Shown: one piece after another, positions 45,363 through 58,268 of the stretch
How the letters are laid out: each line of letters opens with the position of its first letter
Position numbering within the stretch: position 1 is the stretch's first letter
Origin: Bos javanicus
Taxonomy: Eukaryota > Chordata > Mammalia > Artiodactyla > Bovidae
Direction of reading: 5' to 3'
Assembly (NCBI RefSeq): GCF_032452875.1
Contig: NC_083868.1
Coordinates: forward strand, 102,792,537 to 102,856,536
DNA length: 64,000 nt
Made by a program: the position numbers and the translations under genes
The notes under the pieces: generated by a model
What the model was told of the DNA's origin: nothing
The model's database searches: none
What the model saw: only the letters and a program-made list of their open reading frames with translations

Positions 45363-45486
45363 GTGCTAATGCTCAGTCACTCAGTGGTATCCAAATCTTT
45401 GTGACCCAATGGAATACAGTCCCCCAGACTCTTCTGTCCATAGAATTTTCCAGGCAAGAATATTGAAGTGGGTTGCCATTTTCTGA
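45363..45486 (-). mobile_element. BovA-type SINE fragment
   Basis: Reverse-complement BovA body only (cactcagtggtatcc ... ttgaagtgggttgccatttt); head absent. Confidence 0.8.
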
Positions 45487-45542
45487 TTATTACCTTTTAA
45501 AATTTTTGAAAATGTTGCTTCATCATTTTGTAACACCATGAA

Positions 45543-45740
45543 GTGAAGTGAAGTGAATGTCACTCAGTTGTGTCTGACTTTTTGTGAATCCATGGAATGT
45601 ATAGTCCATGGAATTCTCTAGGCCAGAACACTGGAGTGAGTAGCCTTTCCCTTCTCCAGGGATCTTCTGAACCCAGGGATCAAACCCAGGTCTCCCGCAT
45701 TGCAAGCAGATTCTTTACTAGCTGAGCCGCACTGGAAACC
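45543..45740 (-). mobile_element. Bov-tA SINE
   Basis: Complete reverse-complement Bov-tA, starting with (gaagt)n. Perfect 12 bp target duplications taacaccatgaa at 45531-45542 and 45741-45752. Confidence 0.93.
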
Positions 45741-45752
45741 TAACACCATGAA

Positions 45753-46429
45753 TTGAAGTTATTTTCTTTCATTATTTGGGACTTTAGCTGCAAAAGTTGG
45801 TTCACAAAGAAGCATAGATATACATGGAAGAATCATATTATTATCTGTGTCTACTAAATCACAATATTTAATTTCAATCTGGTCCATATATTTTCATTAT
45901 TTAACATTTTTTATTGAAATTGCCAGTAAATTTTAGTGTCTATGAGTTTGAATCAATTGGTCTCAAACAAAACAGAATTTTTTTTTTGAATTTCCATAGT
46001 TTTGAGAAAATCAAAGTCAACTGAAATTTTTCTTTTGTAAGAACTTTATTAAGACTAGAGACTTCCATTTAAATTTTTTTAAATTTTAAGTTATGAGAGT
46101 TTTACAGGTGAAATATTATTTTAGTTACAAAAGTCAGACCTATGGAACAGTTATTATTTTTATAAGTTTTCTCAATAAAACAATCAAATGTAGTTATTAT
46201 TTCCATTATAGGTAATGGCAAAAAACTAATTTAGACTAGCCTTTTCACTGAAGACAATCAGCAATGGTGGAATAAATTTCTGCATGAAGATTTCAGAAAG
46301 TTAAAACAAAGATGTACTTTGTAGTCTGTGAGAAAAGGTAAGTACTTATGGAATGCTTAACTATAAAGCTAACAGTGGACAAAAAAAAAAAAAAAGAAAG
46401 AAAGAAAGTGGGGGGAATATTAATATACT
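45753..46429. other. unique AT-rich DNA with an A/GAAA tract
   Basis: (a)16 then (gaaa)n at 46381-46408, shortly before a BovB insertion. No gene recognised. Confidence 0.45.
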
Positions 46430-46441
46430 ATGACAATCCAA

Positions 46442-47263
46442 GCTGGAATCAAGATTGCTGAGAGAAATATCAATAACCTCAGATATGCAGATGACACAAC
46501 CCTATGGCAGAAAATGAAGAAGAACTAAAGAGCCTCTTGATGAGAGTGAAAGAAAAGAGTGAAAAAGTTGGCTTAAAGGTCAACATTCAGAAAACAAAGA
46601 TCATGGCATTCGGTCCTATCAATTCATGGCAAATAGATGGAGAGACAGTGGAAACAGTGGTAGACTTTATTTTGGGGGCTCCAAAATCCCTGCAGATGGT
46701 GACTGCAGCCATGAAATTAAAAGAGGCTTACTCCTTGGAAGAAAAGTTATGACCAACCTAGACAGCATATTAAAAAACAGAGACATTACTTTGCCAACAA
46801 AGGTCTGTCTAGTCAAGGCTATGGTTTTTCCAGTAGTCATGTATGGATGTGAGAATTTGACAATAAAGAAACCTGAGCACAGAAGAATTAATTCTTTTGA
46901 ACTGTGGTGTTGGAGAAGACTCTTGAGTGTCCCTTGGACTGCAAAGAGATCCAACCAGTCCATCTTAAAGGAAATCAGTCCTGAATGTTCAATGGAAGGA
47001 TTGATGTTGAAGCTGAAACTCCAATACTTTGGCCACCTGATGCAAAGAGCTGACTCATTTGAAAAGACCATGATGCTAGGAAAGATTGAAAGTGAGAGAA
47101 GGGGACAACAGAGGATGAGATGGTTGGATGGCATCACCAATGTGATGGACATGAGTTTGAGTAAACTCTGGGAGTTGGTGATGGACAGGGAGGCCTGGTG
47201 TGGTGCAGTTCATGGGGTCTCAAAGAGTCGGACACGACTGAGCAACTGAACTGAATTGAATTG
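46442..47263 (+). mobile_element. BovB LINE, 0.82 kb 3' part
   Basis: Plus-strand BovB with perfect 12 bp target duplications atgacaatccaa at 46430-46441 and 47264-47275, ending in (ctgaattgaa)-type tail. Confidence 0.95.
46460..47249 (+). pseudogene. BovB ORF2 C-terminal part
   Basis: Tyr-Ala-Asp-Asp at 46483-46494 is the only part of the RT core retained. A one-base loss just after it ('ccctatggcag' for 'cccttatggcag') shifts the frame. Frame 46504-46752 and then 46626-47249 (207 codons) cover the C-terminal region to its natural end near 'SKSRTRLSN'. A second shift lies near 46670-46680. Confidence 0.85.
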
Positions 47264-47275
47264 ATGACAATCCAA

Positions 47276-47691
47276 AATCTAAAAGAAGGAAAATGAAATA
47301 AAGCCGCAGTATCATAGGCAGGAGTCTTGGAAATGACAGTAGAAGTGAGAAGGATAGAATTGATGGAATCATATAAAGAACAGATTCATATTTATGTATG
47401 AATTTGATTAGTGTAATAAATGCTTTTAAAGCTGAATTGAAGAAATTATTTAAAATGTTGACACCTTATAAAGATATTTTCAGTTAATAGATTATCCATG
47501 TAGCTTCACAAGTGTTTTTCCTTTTTTTTTTTTCTCTTGTTTTATTTTTAATGGATGGCAACCTAGTCCAAAATTTCCTTTGTATTGCAGTTTCTTTACA
47601 TCCATTTCTACTCCCTGCTTATTCCTGAGATACTGCTCTATCACTTTTGGCTATGATCATTGTTAGAAAGATGTTCATTTCTATCCCTGAG
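47276..47691. other. unique AT-rich DNA
   Basis: Poly(T) run near 47522-47533. No gene recognised. Confidence 0.4.
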
Positions 47692-47789
47692 TGGGCAGCT
47701 TTGCAATCCAACTCAGAGACTGAACCTGCATCTCATAGCTCCTGCATTGGCAGGCAGGTTCTTTACCACTAGCACCACTTGGGAAGCCC
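47692..47789 (-). mobile_element. Bov-tA SINE, head part
   Basis: Reverse-complement tRNA-like head (ggcaggcaggttctttacca) and a little body; the BovA part is missing. Confidence 0.75.
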
Positions 47790-47906
47790 ATTTTTTGGCT
47801 GTACCACATGGCATATGGTATCCTAGTTCCTGGACCAGAGATCAAACCTGTACCCTCTTCACTGGAAGCAGAGTCCTAACCACTGGGATACCAGGGAATT
47901 CCCTGG
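47790..47906 (-). mobile_element. CHR-type SINE
   Basis: Reverse-complement CHR with body (tagttcctggaccagagatc) and head (ccactgggataccagggaat), directly against the Bov-tA fragment, possibly inserted next to it. Confidence 0.8.
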
Positions 47907-48997
47907 CAGGATTTTTTTTTTTTTTCCCTTACAGCTTAATGTTAACCAGCATTAGTTCTCATTAGTGAGGTCTTTCAATTACCTGTTTCATATTGTTATC
48001 ATTACCTCAATTAAACATAATATAAAAAATTTTAATATAAAAATTTGTCTTGAAGGAAATAATTTTATTGCATGATATTTGTATATTGCAAAAAATAATG
48101 TGCTTTTGTACGAAAATTGTTATGAGAGGCATAAAATTTGTGGGAGGTGGAGATTACTAATATGGTTAGTAGGAGGGAAAAAAAGACCAAGAGGCAGTGT
48201 TTTGGACAATTTGCAAGGTTATAAGTTATAACTTTGCAAAGATGTAGATTATAGGTCTACATAAGAAAGTTTGCAATAATCTATTTAAAATATCAAAGAG
48301 TGAACTAGATAAGCAGAGATTTTAGAGTGGTGAGGATTGTATGACTTAGAAAATAAAGGTATTCCTAAAGAATAACCATTACCACAAAACTTAGCAATAT
48401 AAATGTTAGACTTTATATTTCATTCAAAGCTTACTAATTTGAGCTATAAGTTCATTGAAGGATTATAAGTATTAAAAAACAATAATTATATATATATATG
48501 TATTCTATGAAAGAAGAAAATGAAATTTCACAAAAAAGAACCATAAAATCTCAGGAATTCTTCTATTTTGGAAGATCGGCATCACCTAATTCATTAAGGA
48601 AAATTCTCATGAGTAATCGTTAATATTTTTCCCTCACTGAATTTTTATATCCTCTAAAACCTTCCCTAGTCACTTAGGTAAAAAGATTTATCATCTGGAG
48701 AAAATTAAATCTGAAAACCAAATTACACATTTGACTTTTGACTGAAAAACTAAACATGAGGTGATTCACAGAATTCTATGTTCCATGAAAAATTAAATAG
48801 TCTTAGGGTACAAGCATAATTTGTCATGAAAAATTGAAAAACTGCTCAGTTTTTATATTTATGGGTAGAAGTTTGATTATCTTATTCAATCTAAAGATCA
48901 CAGAAGTGTAATATAATTATAAAAGAAATTATATGCTTATACCATGCTGCCTATATTCAAATGTATATCTCTATATTTTATCTCTATCCTTATCTCT
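47907..48997. other. unique AT-rich DNA
   Basis: Poly(T) near 47913-47926 and a short (TA)n near 48486-48500. No gene recognised. Confidence 0.4.
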
Positions 48998-49175
48998 GGG
49001 GCTCCCTAGGTGGCTCAGCAGGTTCCATCCCTGGGTTTGGAAGATCCCCTGGAATAGGAAATGGCAACCACTCCAATATTCTTACCTGGCAAATCACATG
49101 GACAGAAGAGCCTAATAGGCTGCAGTCCATGGGGTTAAAAACAGTTGTACATGACTGAGCACATTAAGCACACCC
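48998..49175 (+). mobile_element. Bov-tA SINE, internally deleted
   Basis: Head (ggggctccctaggtggctca) joins directly to 'gcaggttccatccctggg', lacking about 35 bp that other copies have between them; body complete. Confidence 0.88.
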
Positions 49176-49199
49176 CTAACTATACCACTGTATTAGACT

Positions 49200-49345
49200 G
49201 TTAATTTTCAATTATTCACTATGAGACAGATGTTGTTATAGATGAGTAAATTGATGATTACTAGGCTAAGAAGTTTTTCCCATGTCACAAGGTATATTAA
49301 AGACAGAAGCATAATTTGAATCCTAGATCTGTTTGCTTCAGAAAT
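49200..49345 (-). repeat. MIR SINE
   Basis: Reverse-complement MIR core: 'atagatgagtaaattgatga', 'cccatgtcacaagg', 'tttgaatcctagatctg'. Confidence 0.5.
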
Positions 49346-49492
49346 CCTTCATTCATTCAATAAATATTTATTGCATGACCTCATGTCACAAGTACTTTTT
49401 ATTCCAAGGACAAACTGGTGAAAAGGAGAAATTTTTCCCACTCAACCTTCATGCTCTTTCTCTACCTAGTACACTGAAGATTGGTTAAAATG

Positions 49493-51674
49493 CCAAAGAT
49501 GGAGAAGCTCTATACAGTCAGCAAAAGCAAGGCTGGGACCTGAATGTGGCTCAGATCATAAACTACTTATTGCCAAATTCAGACTTAAATTGAAGACAGT
49601 AGGGAAAACCACTAGACAATTCAGGTATGACCTAAACCAAACCCCTTATGATTATACAGTGGAAGTGAGAAATAGATTTAAGGGGCTAGATCTGATATAC
49701 AGAGTGCCTGATGAACTATGGATGGAGATTCATGACATTGTACAGGAGACAGGGAGCAAGAACATCCCCAAGAAAAAGAAATGCAAAAAAGAAAAATGGC
49801 TGTTTGAGGAGGCCTTACAAGTAGCTGTGAAAAGAAGAGAAGCAAAAAGCAAAGGATGAAAGGAAAAATATACCCATTTGAATGCAGAGATAAGAAAGCC
49901 TTCCTCAGTGATCAGTGCAAAGAAATAGAAGAAAACAATAGAATGGGAAAGACTAGTGAGCTCTTCAAGAAAATTAGAGCTACAAAGGGAACATTTCATG
50001 CAAAGATGGGCTTAATAAAAGACATAAATGGTATGGACTTAGCAGAAGCAGAAGATATTAAGATGAGGTTGCAACAATACATAGAAGAACTGTACAAAAA
50101 ATATCTTCATGACCCAGTTAATCACGATGGTGTGATCACTCACCTATAGCCAGACAATCTGGAATATGAAGTCAAGTGGGCCTTAGGAGGCATCACTATG
50201 AACAAAGCTACTAGAGGGGATGGAATTCCAGTTGAGATATTTCAAATCCTAAAAGATGATGCTGTGAAAGTGCTTCACTCAATGTGCCAGCAAATTTGGA
50301 AAACTTAGCAGTGGCCACAGGACTGGAAAAGGTCAGTTTTCATTCCAATCCCAAAGAAAGGTAATGCCAAAGAATGCTCAAAAAACCACACAATTGCACT
50401 CATCTCACACACTAGTAAAGTAATGCTCAAAATTCTCCAAGCCAGGTTTCAATAATACATGAACCATGAACTTTCAGATGTTCAAGCTGGCTTTAGAAAA
50501 GACAGAGGAACCAAAGATCAAATTGCCAACATCTGTTGGATCATCAAAAAAGCAAAAGAGTACCAGAAAAACATCTACTTCTGCTTTATTGACTTTACGA
50601 AAGCCTTTACTGTGGATCACAATAAACTGTGGAAAATTCTGAAAGAGATGGGAATACCAGATGACCTTACCTGCCTCCTGAGAAATCTGTATGCAGGTCA
50701 AGAAGCAACAGTTAGAACTGGACATGGAACAACAGACTGGTTCCAAATAGGAAAAGGAGTATGTCAAGGCTGTATATTGTCACTCTGCTTGTTTAACTTA
50801 TATGCAGAGTACATCGTGAGAAATGTTGGGCTGGATGAAGTACAAGCTGGACCCAAGATTGCCGGGAGAAATATCAATAAACTCAGATATGCAGATGACA
50901 TCACCCTTATGGCAGAAAGTGAAGAGGAACTGTACAGCCTCTTGATGAAAGTGAAAGGAGAGTGAAAAAGTTGGCTTAAAGCTCAACATTCAAAAAAACA
51001 AAGATCATGGCATCTGGTCCCATCACTTCATGGAAAATAGATGGGGAAACAGCGGAAACAGTGGGTGACTTTATTTTTCTGGGCTCCAAAATCACTGCAG
51101 ATGGTGACTGCAGCCATGAAATTAAAAGACACTTACTCCTTTGTGAGAAAGTTATGACCAACCTGGACAGCATATTAAAAAGTAGAGACATTACTTTGCC
51201 AACAATTCCACCTAGTCAAGGCTATGGTTTTTCCAGTAGTCATGTATGGATATGAGATTTGGACTATAAAGAAAGCTGAGCATCGAAAAATTGATGCTTT
51301 TGAACTGTGGTGCTGAAGAAGACTCTTGAGAGTCCATTGGACTGCAGCGAGATCCAACCAGTCCATCCCAAACGAGATCAGTCCTGAGTGCTCATTGGAA
51401 GGACTGATATTGAAGCTGAAACTCCAATACTTTGACTACCTGATGTGAAGAACTGACTCATTTGAAAAGACCCTGATGCTGGGAAAGATTGAAGGTGGGA
51501 AAAGAAGGGGACGACAGAGGATGAGATGATTGGATTGCATCACCGACTCATTGTACATGAGTTTGGGTAAACTCAGGAGTTGGTGATGGACAGGGAGGCC
51601 GTTCGTGCTGCAGTCCATGGGGTCGCAAATAATCCGTCATGACTGAGCAACAGAACTTAAATGAACTGAACTAG
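49493..51674 (+). mobile_element. BovB LINE, 2.2 kb, 5'-truncated
   Basis: Plus-strand BovB from the end of the endonuclease domain (ccaaagatggagaagctc) to a tail 'gaacttaaatgaactgaact'. It covers almost the same span as the 10.9-13.2 kb copy, in the opposite orientation. No clear target duplication was found. Confidence 0.94.
49530..51460 (+). pseudogene. BovB ORF2, multiply broken
   Basis: The Ser-Asp-His end of the endonuclease is at 49551-49559. The post-endonuclease linker follows in 49590-49859, ending in TGA, then 49856-50149 ending in TAG. RT fingers/palm are in frame 50459-50965, with FIDFTKAFTVD lacking one residue of the usual AFDCVD motif, and Tyr-Ala-Asp-Asp at 50888-50899. A further shift near 50958 leads to frame 51007-51255. 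More decayed than the 11 and 28 kb copies. Confidence 0.86.
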
Positions 51675-52870
51675 TGTGTTTTTAACATTCTGCTAACTCA
51701 TTCAGTATATAATTTAGGCTTGCAAAAAGGTATATTTATTTTTCCATGACACCCTTGTACTTTCTCTGTAAATGGAGAGAAGTAAAGTTTTTACCTCATC
51801 ACAGCTGTCTTCACAGGGGATACAAATCATTGCCGTCAAGTTGTCCTTGTGGCAGCACTCATTGATTTTTAAGACAGTCAAAATAAAGAGATCACCCATG
51901 CTATACTCAGTTAATTTTGCATGCATAGACAAGATGCCTTAAAGAACCCAGTGATTAGTTTACAGCTGGCTTAATTAAAGGACATATGTAGAAGCAGATT
52001 TCCTATTTGGTTCACATTAGAAAATAAGACATATAGCTAGTTAAAACATCATAGTACTGCCTAAAATCTCGGTATTATCTTTTTCAAATTATACACAGCA
52101 AGAAAAAACAAGCAAAATATTGCATATAAAGGATTTACTGGCGTTGGCAAAGCTAACAGTAAGAAACATTTCATAGTTATGCTTACTTGATCCTAACAAC
52201 TAGCCTGAAATTCTTTGATACAATAAAGAATATTAGTTATGAGGATGTTTTAAGAAAAAAAAAAAGGAACTTTGAAAACACACACCTGAAAAGTGATATC
52301 ATTTGTTTGAATTCCTTCCCATACCCTTATAGCTTTGCAGTTGTAACATTCATGGGGAATAATATTGGCCATGAAATTAAAATGAGATAGTGCATATAAA
52401 AGCCCTGTGGCTCCTATGGAACAGGTGCAAATTTTATGTTAGAAATTTTACATTTCTTTTATCATTAAAAAGTTGATGATTTTTATACCTAACAAGAACA
52501 AATTTGATTCATCATGCTATAAATTTCAAAGTAAGTGGAGTAGAGTGACTCGAGTAAAGAGAAACCAGCAATCTTCATGGTTTAGATCATATTCTAACCT
52601 AAAGCAAAGTATTTGTATATGTTATACTCCATGCAGAAAATATGACTACTTCTAAGTAAGAAATCAGGGATGTAAACATAGGTGTGTAAATGTTTTGCTA
52701 GCAATTAAAAAAATTAAAAATAATTAAATGTGATAGTCTCTATTATAATAAACTGAAGTGCACATAAAAAATAAAGATGAAACATGCACATATAATAAAA
52801 AAATAATAACCTTCTCCACAGAGTATTTCAATTTTAGGACACCTCAGTTTACTTAAAGTAAACATGGTGC
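51675..52870. other. unique AT-rich DNA
   Basis: No gene or repeat recognised. A 72-codon minus-strand frame (51932-51714) has no family resemblance. Confidence 0.4.
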
Positions 52871-53098
52871 TGTTGTTTTCTCATCATTAAATTGCTAATC
52901 ATGTCTGACTCTTTTGCAACTCCATGGACTGTAGCCTGCCAGGCTCCTTTGTCTATGAAATTTTCCAGGCAAGAATACTGGAAAGGGTTGTTATTGCCTT
53001 CTCCAGGGGATCTTCCCATCTCAGGGACTGAACTCATAGCTCCTGCTGCATCTCCTACATTGTAGTTGGATTCTTTATTGCTGAGTCACAAGGGAAGA
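52871..53098 (-). mobile_element. Bov-tA SINE
   Basis: Reverse complement with body and tRNA-like head (ttctttattgctgagtcaca); somewhat diverged. Confidence 0.88.
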
Positions 53099-53332
53099 CC
53101 AATTAAACATGGGTAAAGGATAAAGGAACCCTTTGAAACTATACCAAAACTGGGACTAGGTAACATTAATTCTCATAGTGAATCCTAAGGTAGAAGAAGG
53201 TAAAAATATTTTATTCATTTTGTATAACTATAATATTTGTACTTCTGGCATGAGTTACAGCATACTTTTATTGTATTTCCCCAAATAGTGAGCAATATTT
53301 CATATTTATTCCTTTAGAGTTTTGTGGATTAT

Positions 53333-53702
53333 TGTTAGGTATATTAGATTATTAGGGTTGCCATAACAAAATACCACAGGCATTTCTTTCCTATAAGTTT
53401 TAGGGATAAGAAGTCCAAAGTCAAAGTACTAACAGGGCTAATTCCTCCTAAGGCCTCTCTCCTTGGCTTGAAGATGACCACCTTCTCACTATATCCTCAC
53501 ATGGCCTTTTCTCAGCTTTCTCATATCTCTGGTGTCTCCTTCTCCTCTGACAAGGACACCAGTCACATGGGATTAGGGCCCCACTCTTACAACTTCATTT
53601 AATCTTGATGACCTCTTTAAAAGCCCTATCCCCAAATAGAGTCACATTTACAATTAGGGCTTCAACATCCTAGTTCTGAAGGGGACATAGTTCAGCCCCC
53701 TA
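53333..53702. repeat. old interspersed repeat of the 'cataacaaaataccaca' type
   Basis: The series 'gccataacaaaataccacag', 'ctcacatggccttttctc' and 'atagagtcacatttacaatt' is a familiar ancient mammalian repeat, probably LTR-retroelement derived. It starts tgttaggt. I am confident it is repetitive, not of its family. Confidence 0.5.
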
Positions 53703-54680
53703 GGACTCCTTTTCACTATGAAAGGGAGAAGCAATTACATTTTAAAATGTTAATGGATGGATGTGCTGCAAAAGCTTATCCTTGCTCAAAGAAAGGCCTG
53801 ACTCATGACCAGATCCTGGGAAGTAACCTCTTAGCTTTCTTAATGTCCTGCTTCCTTAGAATGTCTTTGTTTACCAGGGGACCTTAGAGTTTGCCAGATA
53901 GTTCAAGCTGGCAATGGGATTTTATAGTGGAGGCCTTGGGCCATATGATATCACTTGACCTCTTCAGGGACTGGAGAGCTACAATACAAGGAATTTAGCC
54001 AAGCATGAAATTAAGGGCACGATTTTCCAGACTGCCAAGCCTTACCAAATCTTTTGAACCAAACTGTAAGTTCAGGGCTTTTTCAAAACCATCTTCAGAT
54101 TCAGTAATTTTCTAAATTCACAGAACTTATTGAACACTGTTATATTCATGGTCACATTTATTACAGAGAAGATACAAAGCAGAAACAATCAAAGGAAGAG
54201 AGTTAAATGGAAAAGTCTCAGAGAGTTACAAATGCAGAGCTTTGACCTTCTTCCGGGTATATGTGACAAAACATATGAATTATTGACAACTCAGAAAGCT
54301 TACCCAAGCTTCAATATCAAGAGATTTTTATTGAGACTTTGTACCTAGACATAATTGTTTTATTTGCTCCAGAAACTGAACTTAATCTAAAGCCCACTCC
54401 AATACCTCCCCCAGGTCAGCAAGATATCGTGTGTCCCAAAGCCCCAGCCCTCTAATCACATGATTGGTCTTTCTTGCCTGCCCAATCCCTGCTCCTACTA
54501 ATTTTGTTCCCATGAGCTGTCAGATGTGATCCACGGGGCCCACTATGAATAACAGTGATACTCTTAGCACTCAGGAAATTCCAAGAGTTTTAGAAGTTAC
54601 CTCCCAGAGCCCAAACAATGGCAAAACCTCTCTTTAGAAGATAAATTCCTTGCTACACACAGACTGGCCACATGAGCAGT
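53703..54680. repeat. probable ancient LTR-retroelement remnants
   Basis: 'gagtttgccagatagttcaa', 'aatcacatgattggtctttc' and 'aggaaattccaagagtttta' recall mammalian ERVL/MaLR-like LTRs. The 72-codon frame 54130-54348 shows no retroviral motif. Orientation and boundaries are uncertain. Confidence 0.3.
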
Positions 54681-54764
54681 CAGCCTTGCCTAAGTGACCA
54701 ACTCCTGTTTAAAAGACTGGACTTCAAGGTTCATGTGCATTTCCCTGGTGAGCAATGCTCAATG

Positions 54765-54974
54765 TGCTATGCTGAAGCACTTAGTCATGTCCAATTCTGT
54801 GCAACTCTATGGACTGTAGCTCAGCAAGCTCCTTTGTCTATGGGATTCTCCAGGCAATAATATTGGAGTGGATTGCCATTTCCTTCTCCAGGGGTCTTCC
54901 CAACCCAGGGGTTGGGCCCGCATCTCTCTGGTCTCCTGTATTGGGAGGCGGGTTCTTTACCTTTAATGCCACCT
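54765..54974 (-). mobile_element. Bov-tA SINE
   Basis: Reverse complement: 'ttagtcatgtccaattctgt', BovA body and the diverged head 'gcgggttctttacctttaat'. Confidence 0.86.
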
Positions 54975-55794
54975 GCTTATTGCCAAACATGGGGCTCAGA
55001 GGAGTGAGCACTCTCTGCACACTCCAGGTAACTCCATACCTGGTCTTCCTGGACCCTGACTTATGTATTGCTTCCCTTTGATGAAGTTAATCTGTATTTT
55101 TTGTTGTTGTTGTTTAATACAATGTAATTTTGAATGCAATGGCTTTTCTGAATTCTGTGAGTTTCTTTATGAGTCACTGAAACTGAGGGTCTTCTCGAAG
55201 ACCTCCCAAACAGAACAGTGACTATATGTGATCTGAAGTGTCTTTCCCATGGCACTATTTTAAGGATGGGAAAGAAATTGAGAACTATCACTGTACAGTG
55301 ACTCTTTTGGCTTACCTAGGAGTTACAGAAACTAATTCTACTAATTATTTTATCCACATCATGATGACACAGAAGGTCCTGAATCATAAGGCCCATTCAT
55401 ATTTCCCTTTTAGAAATGTTATGTGAGAAGCAAATCAATCTGATAATATCCAAAGGTTTCATCTTGGCTACCCAGAGATAATTCTTGATTTGCTCCCTGT
55501 CCAGTGAAATTTAATGACAACCACATTTTCTACTATTCCTTAGCAACAGCAAGAACATCTGAGTCAGGTATATCAGGACTTCATAGATATACCAAGGGAT
55601 GTTTCCTCAACCAAAACACTGATGGTAGAACAAATTTAAGCCTAACCCCCCAAAAATGGTAAATGTGAAAACGCAAATGTTAACTTCAACATATTCTAAG
55701 TCCATAGATCTGTTGCCTATAAATATACAAACAGACTCACATAATAACGTTTGTGTATAAATATATATAAGTAAACATTGATATACCTATACAC
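54975..55794. other. unique AT-rich DNA
   Basis: A (ttg)n run at 55099-55116. No gene recognised. Confidence 0.4.
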
Positions 55795-55985
55795 ATGTCT
55801 TTTGAACACTTTACATATATTAACTCACGTAATCCCCACAATAATCCTGTGCCTTAAGCTCTATTATTGTACTTGTTTTATAGGTAAGATATTCTAAGCA
55901 TGGAGGTTAAGTAATTGAGCTCATTATTTTGTGATAGATAGCTATTCTTTCCAAATCTTCCAGCTTGGCCCCAGAGTGTAAAATC
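55795..55985 (-). repeat. MIR SINE
   Basis: Reverse-complement MIR: 'actcacgtaatccccacaat', 'ttataggtaagatattctaa', 'ggaggttaagtaattgagc'. Confidence 0.6.
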
Positions 55986-56127
55986 ACCATGCTATATTGA
56001 AATAAAAACCTTATGTATGTATATACATAGAAAATTTTGTCCAGAATCACTATACATCAGTTCAGCATTTAAAAGCAGTAGCATTAGAATTAAAAACTGT
56101 ACACCCACATTTTGCTCTTGTGTGTTT

Positions 56128-56290
56128 TAGGACATGGTAATAACCTCACTGTGTCTCAGTTTCCTCATTAAAAAATTGGTGCAATCTTTGCAACCACTGT
56201 AGGATATAACATAATGATTAAATGAGCAAATGTATGCCAAGGATTTAGAAATTTTCCTGGATCATAGTAAGCACCCAATAAATATTATAT
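56128..56290 (+). repeat. MIR SINE
   Basis: Plus-strand MIR with 'ctgtgtctcagtttcctcat', 'gattaaatgagcaaatgt' and 'agtaagcacccaataaatat'; well preserved and in opposite orientation to the MIR 150 bp upstream. Confidence 0.75.
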
Positions 56291-56813
56291 TTACAGTTTT
56301 ATAGCTCAAATTCACAAAGAAATTGCAGATAATTCTTAGACAAAAATCTAGTATTGGAACTGCCTTATAAATGTATTCATATAATATGCAAGGGGAAGAA
56401 TTCAAATCAGAGTATTTGTGAAAGCCTGTCCAGTAACATTTTATTTAACTTGAATTTTGACTATGGGTGTATATATTTGGGTCCCCACATGTATTATTTC
56501 TGTATCATACAGATTACAATTTCTAAGAACATTTCAGAATCACCTAACTCCAGCTACAAAGAAGCATATTCAGATATAATTAGCATGTGGATCCCTTCAC
56601 AATAAATGTTGCTAGCTCTTATGAAATTTGGCTTTCATACATTTGCACAATTTGCTCAAAAATATGCAACGATAAAATCTTATTTACACAAACAAAAGGA
56701 GCTTCTGAAAATAAGTTACCTTAGCTTAAGCCCGTGTTCATCTCTGATGGGAGTTGACTTTCATATATGAGATAGAATCTGCACAGTGTTGATGTGTCCC
56801 TTGGGATGGAACC
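56291..56813. other. unique AT-rich DNA
   Basis: No gene recognised. Confidence 0.4.
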
Positions 56814-57099
56814 TTAGCTGCTGCTACTGCTACTGCTAAGTCACTTCAGTTGTGTCCAACTCTGTGTGACCCCATAGATGGCAGCCCACCAGGCCCCCGC
56901 GTCCCTGGGATTCTCCAGGCAAGAACACTGGAGTGGGTTGCCATTTCCTTCTTCAATGCATGAAAGTGAAAAGTGAAAGTGAAGTTGCTCAGTCGTGTCT
57001 GACCCTCAGCGACCCCATGGACTGCAGCCTTCCAGGTTCCTCCATCCATGGGATTTTCCAGGCAAGAGTACTGGAGTGGGGTGCCATTGCCTTCTCCAC
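56814..57099 (-). mobile_element. Bov-A2 SINE
   Basis: Reverse-complement dimer with the impure tail gctgctgctactgctactgc; both units full-length. No clear target duplication. Confidence 0.93.
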
Positions 57100-58259
57100 T
57101 AAAGATACAAATAAATCAGATTAGACTTTTTCCAGTGATAAAGCTTTAATTGTTGGATGAAAGAATTTATAAATTGGTTGTTTACATAACGACCATTTCT
57201 TTGAAAAACTAAAGAAGTGACTTGCAGTTAGAACTTGAGATATTTGCAGAGCTTAAAAAAATGTGATTGGAATAGTGAAAGAGTAAACTAGGACAAGTGA
57301 GGACCTGTCAGATCAGGACTAATGGGAGAGGAGACATTTTCAGAGTAGATTCATTCTGAAATGTGCTCTACTGTCCAAGAAAGTTGGTGATCTTACAAGC
57401 TAGATGAATATATTTTGGAGGGACACAGAGGTTTAGGGAGAAAAACAGAAACCCAATGCAGTGACAATAGACAGGCAATAGCAACAACATCTTTCAAAGG
57501 ATAATGGATCATAAAAATCTTCATGAAGGGCAAATAATTAAACATCTATTTGCAAAACATGAGCTATGAAGATGTAAGGCATGAAAGTAGACTCTTTCTT
57601 TTTGAAACTAAAAATGCTAATTCATGGAGAACAGCTTTCCAAAGGGAGCCAGTATATAACCCAAGATATATGGGAAAAATGAATGGGCAGGATAAATTAG
57701 AAGTAGGCCTATACAAAACATTAATTTTAGTCAACCTTGTATAAATGTATTATCAGTCTGGAATTGAGTGTACACTGCTCTGTATGTAATAATATGATTT
57801 TAGTGTCTGTAGTTATATTGAGGCTGCAAGTTATGTTAAAGTGGCTGAAAATTTCAGTGCTGAACCATTCTATTTTTTAAAAAAGCTTGGTTTTTCCTTA
57901 GTTAATAGAGTTATCATCAAGGATAGTCTTTTGCATTTCACAGACAAACTGAGTAACACTTTTCCTCAAAATGATCCACTTTATATATTTCCAGACTTCA
58001 AGGATTCTACCGCATTTATTTTCTAATGTGAAGCAGCTTCGCTCCATTGCTCCTATTTTGTCCTTCACTGTGTCTTTATAGAACTCTTGATTCAGTCTTC
58101 CCTGTTTTTGCACACCCAATGAGAGATTGCCTAAGAATGCTGCTGTCACTTGTCGTTGAGATGAATTCAACCCCAAGCACACAGTTGCCCGATATGCCAC
58201 TCCACTACCAAGAACATGGCTGTATTCTCAGAGGTGGCATAATGTGGTGGAAGTTACAC
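57100..58259. other. unique DNA
   Basis: No gene or repeat recognised. A 100-codon minus-strand frame (58200-57898) has no family resemblance. Confidence 0.4.
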
Positions 58260-58268
58260 AAGACTTGA

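Noticed and set aside
49493..51674. segmental inversion of the 10.9-13.2 kb BovB
   Set aside because: Both cover nearly the same BovB span, but differ at many positions and in tail type; independent insertions with similar truncation points explain it.
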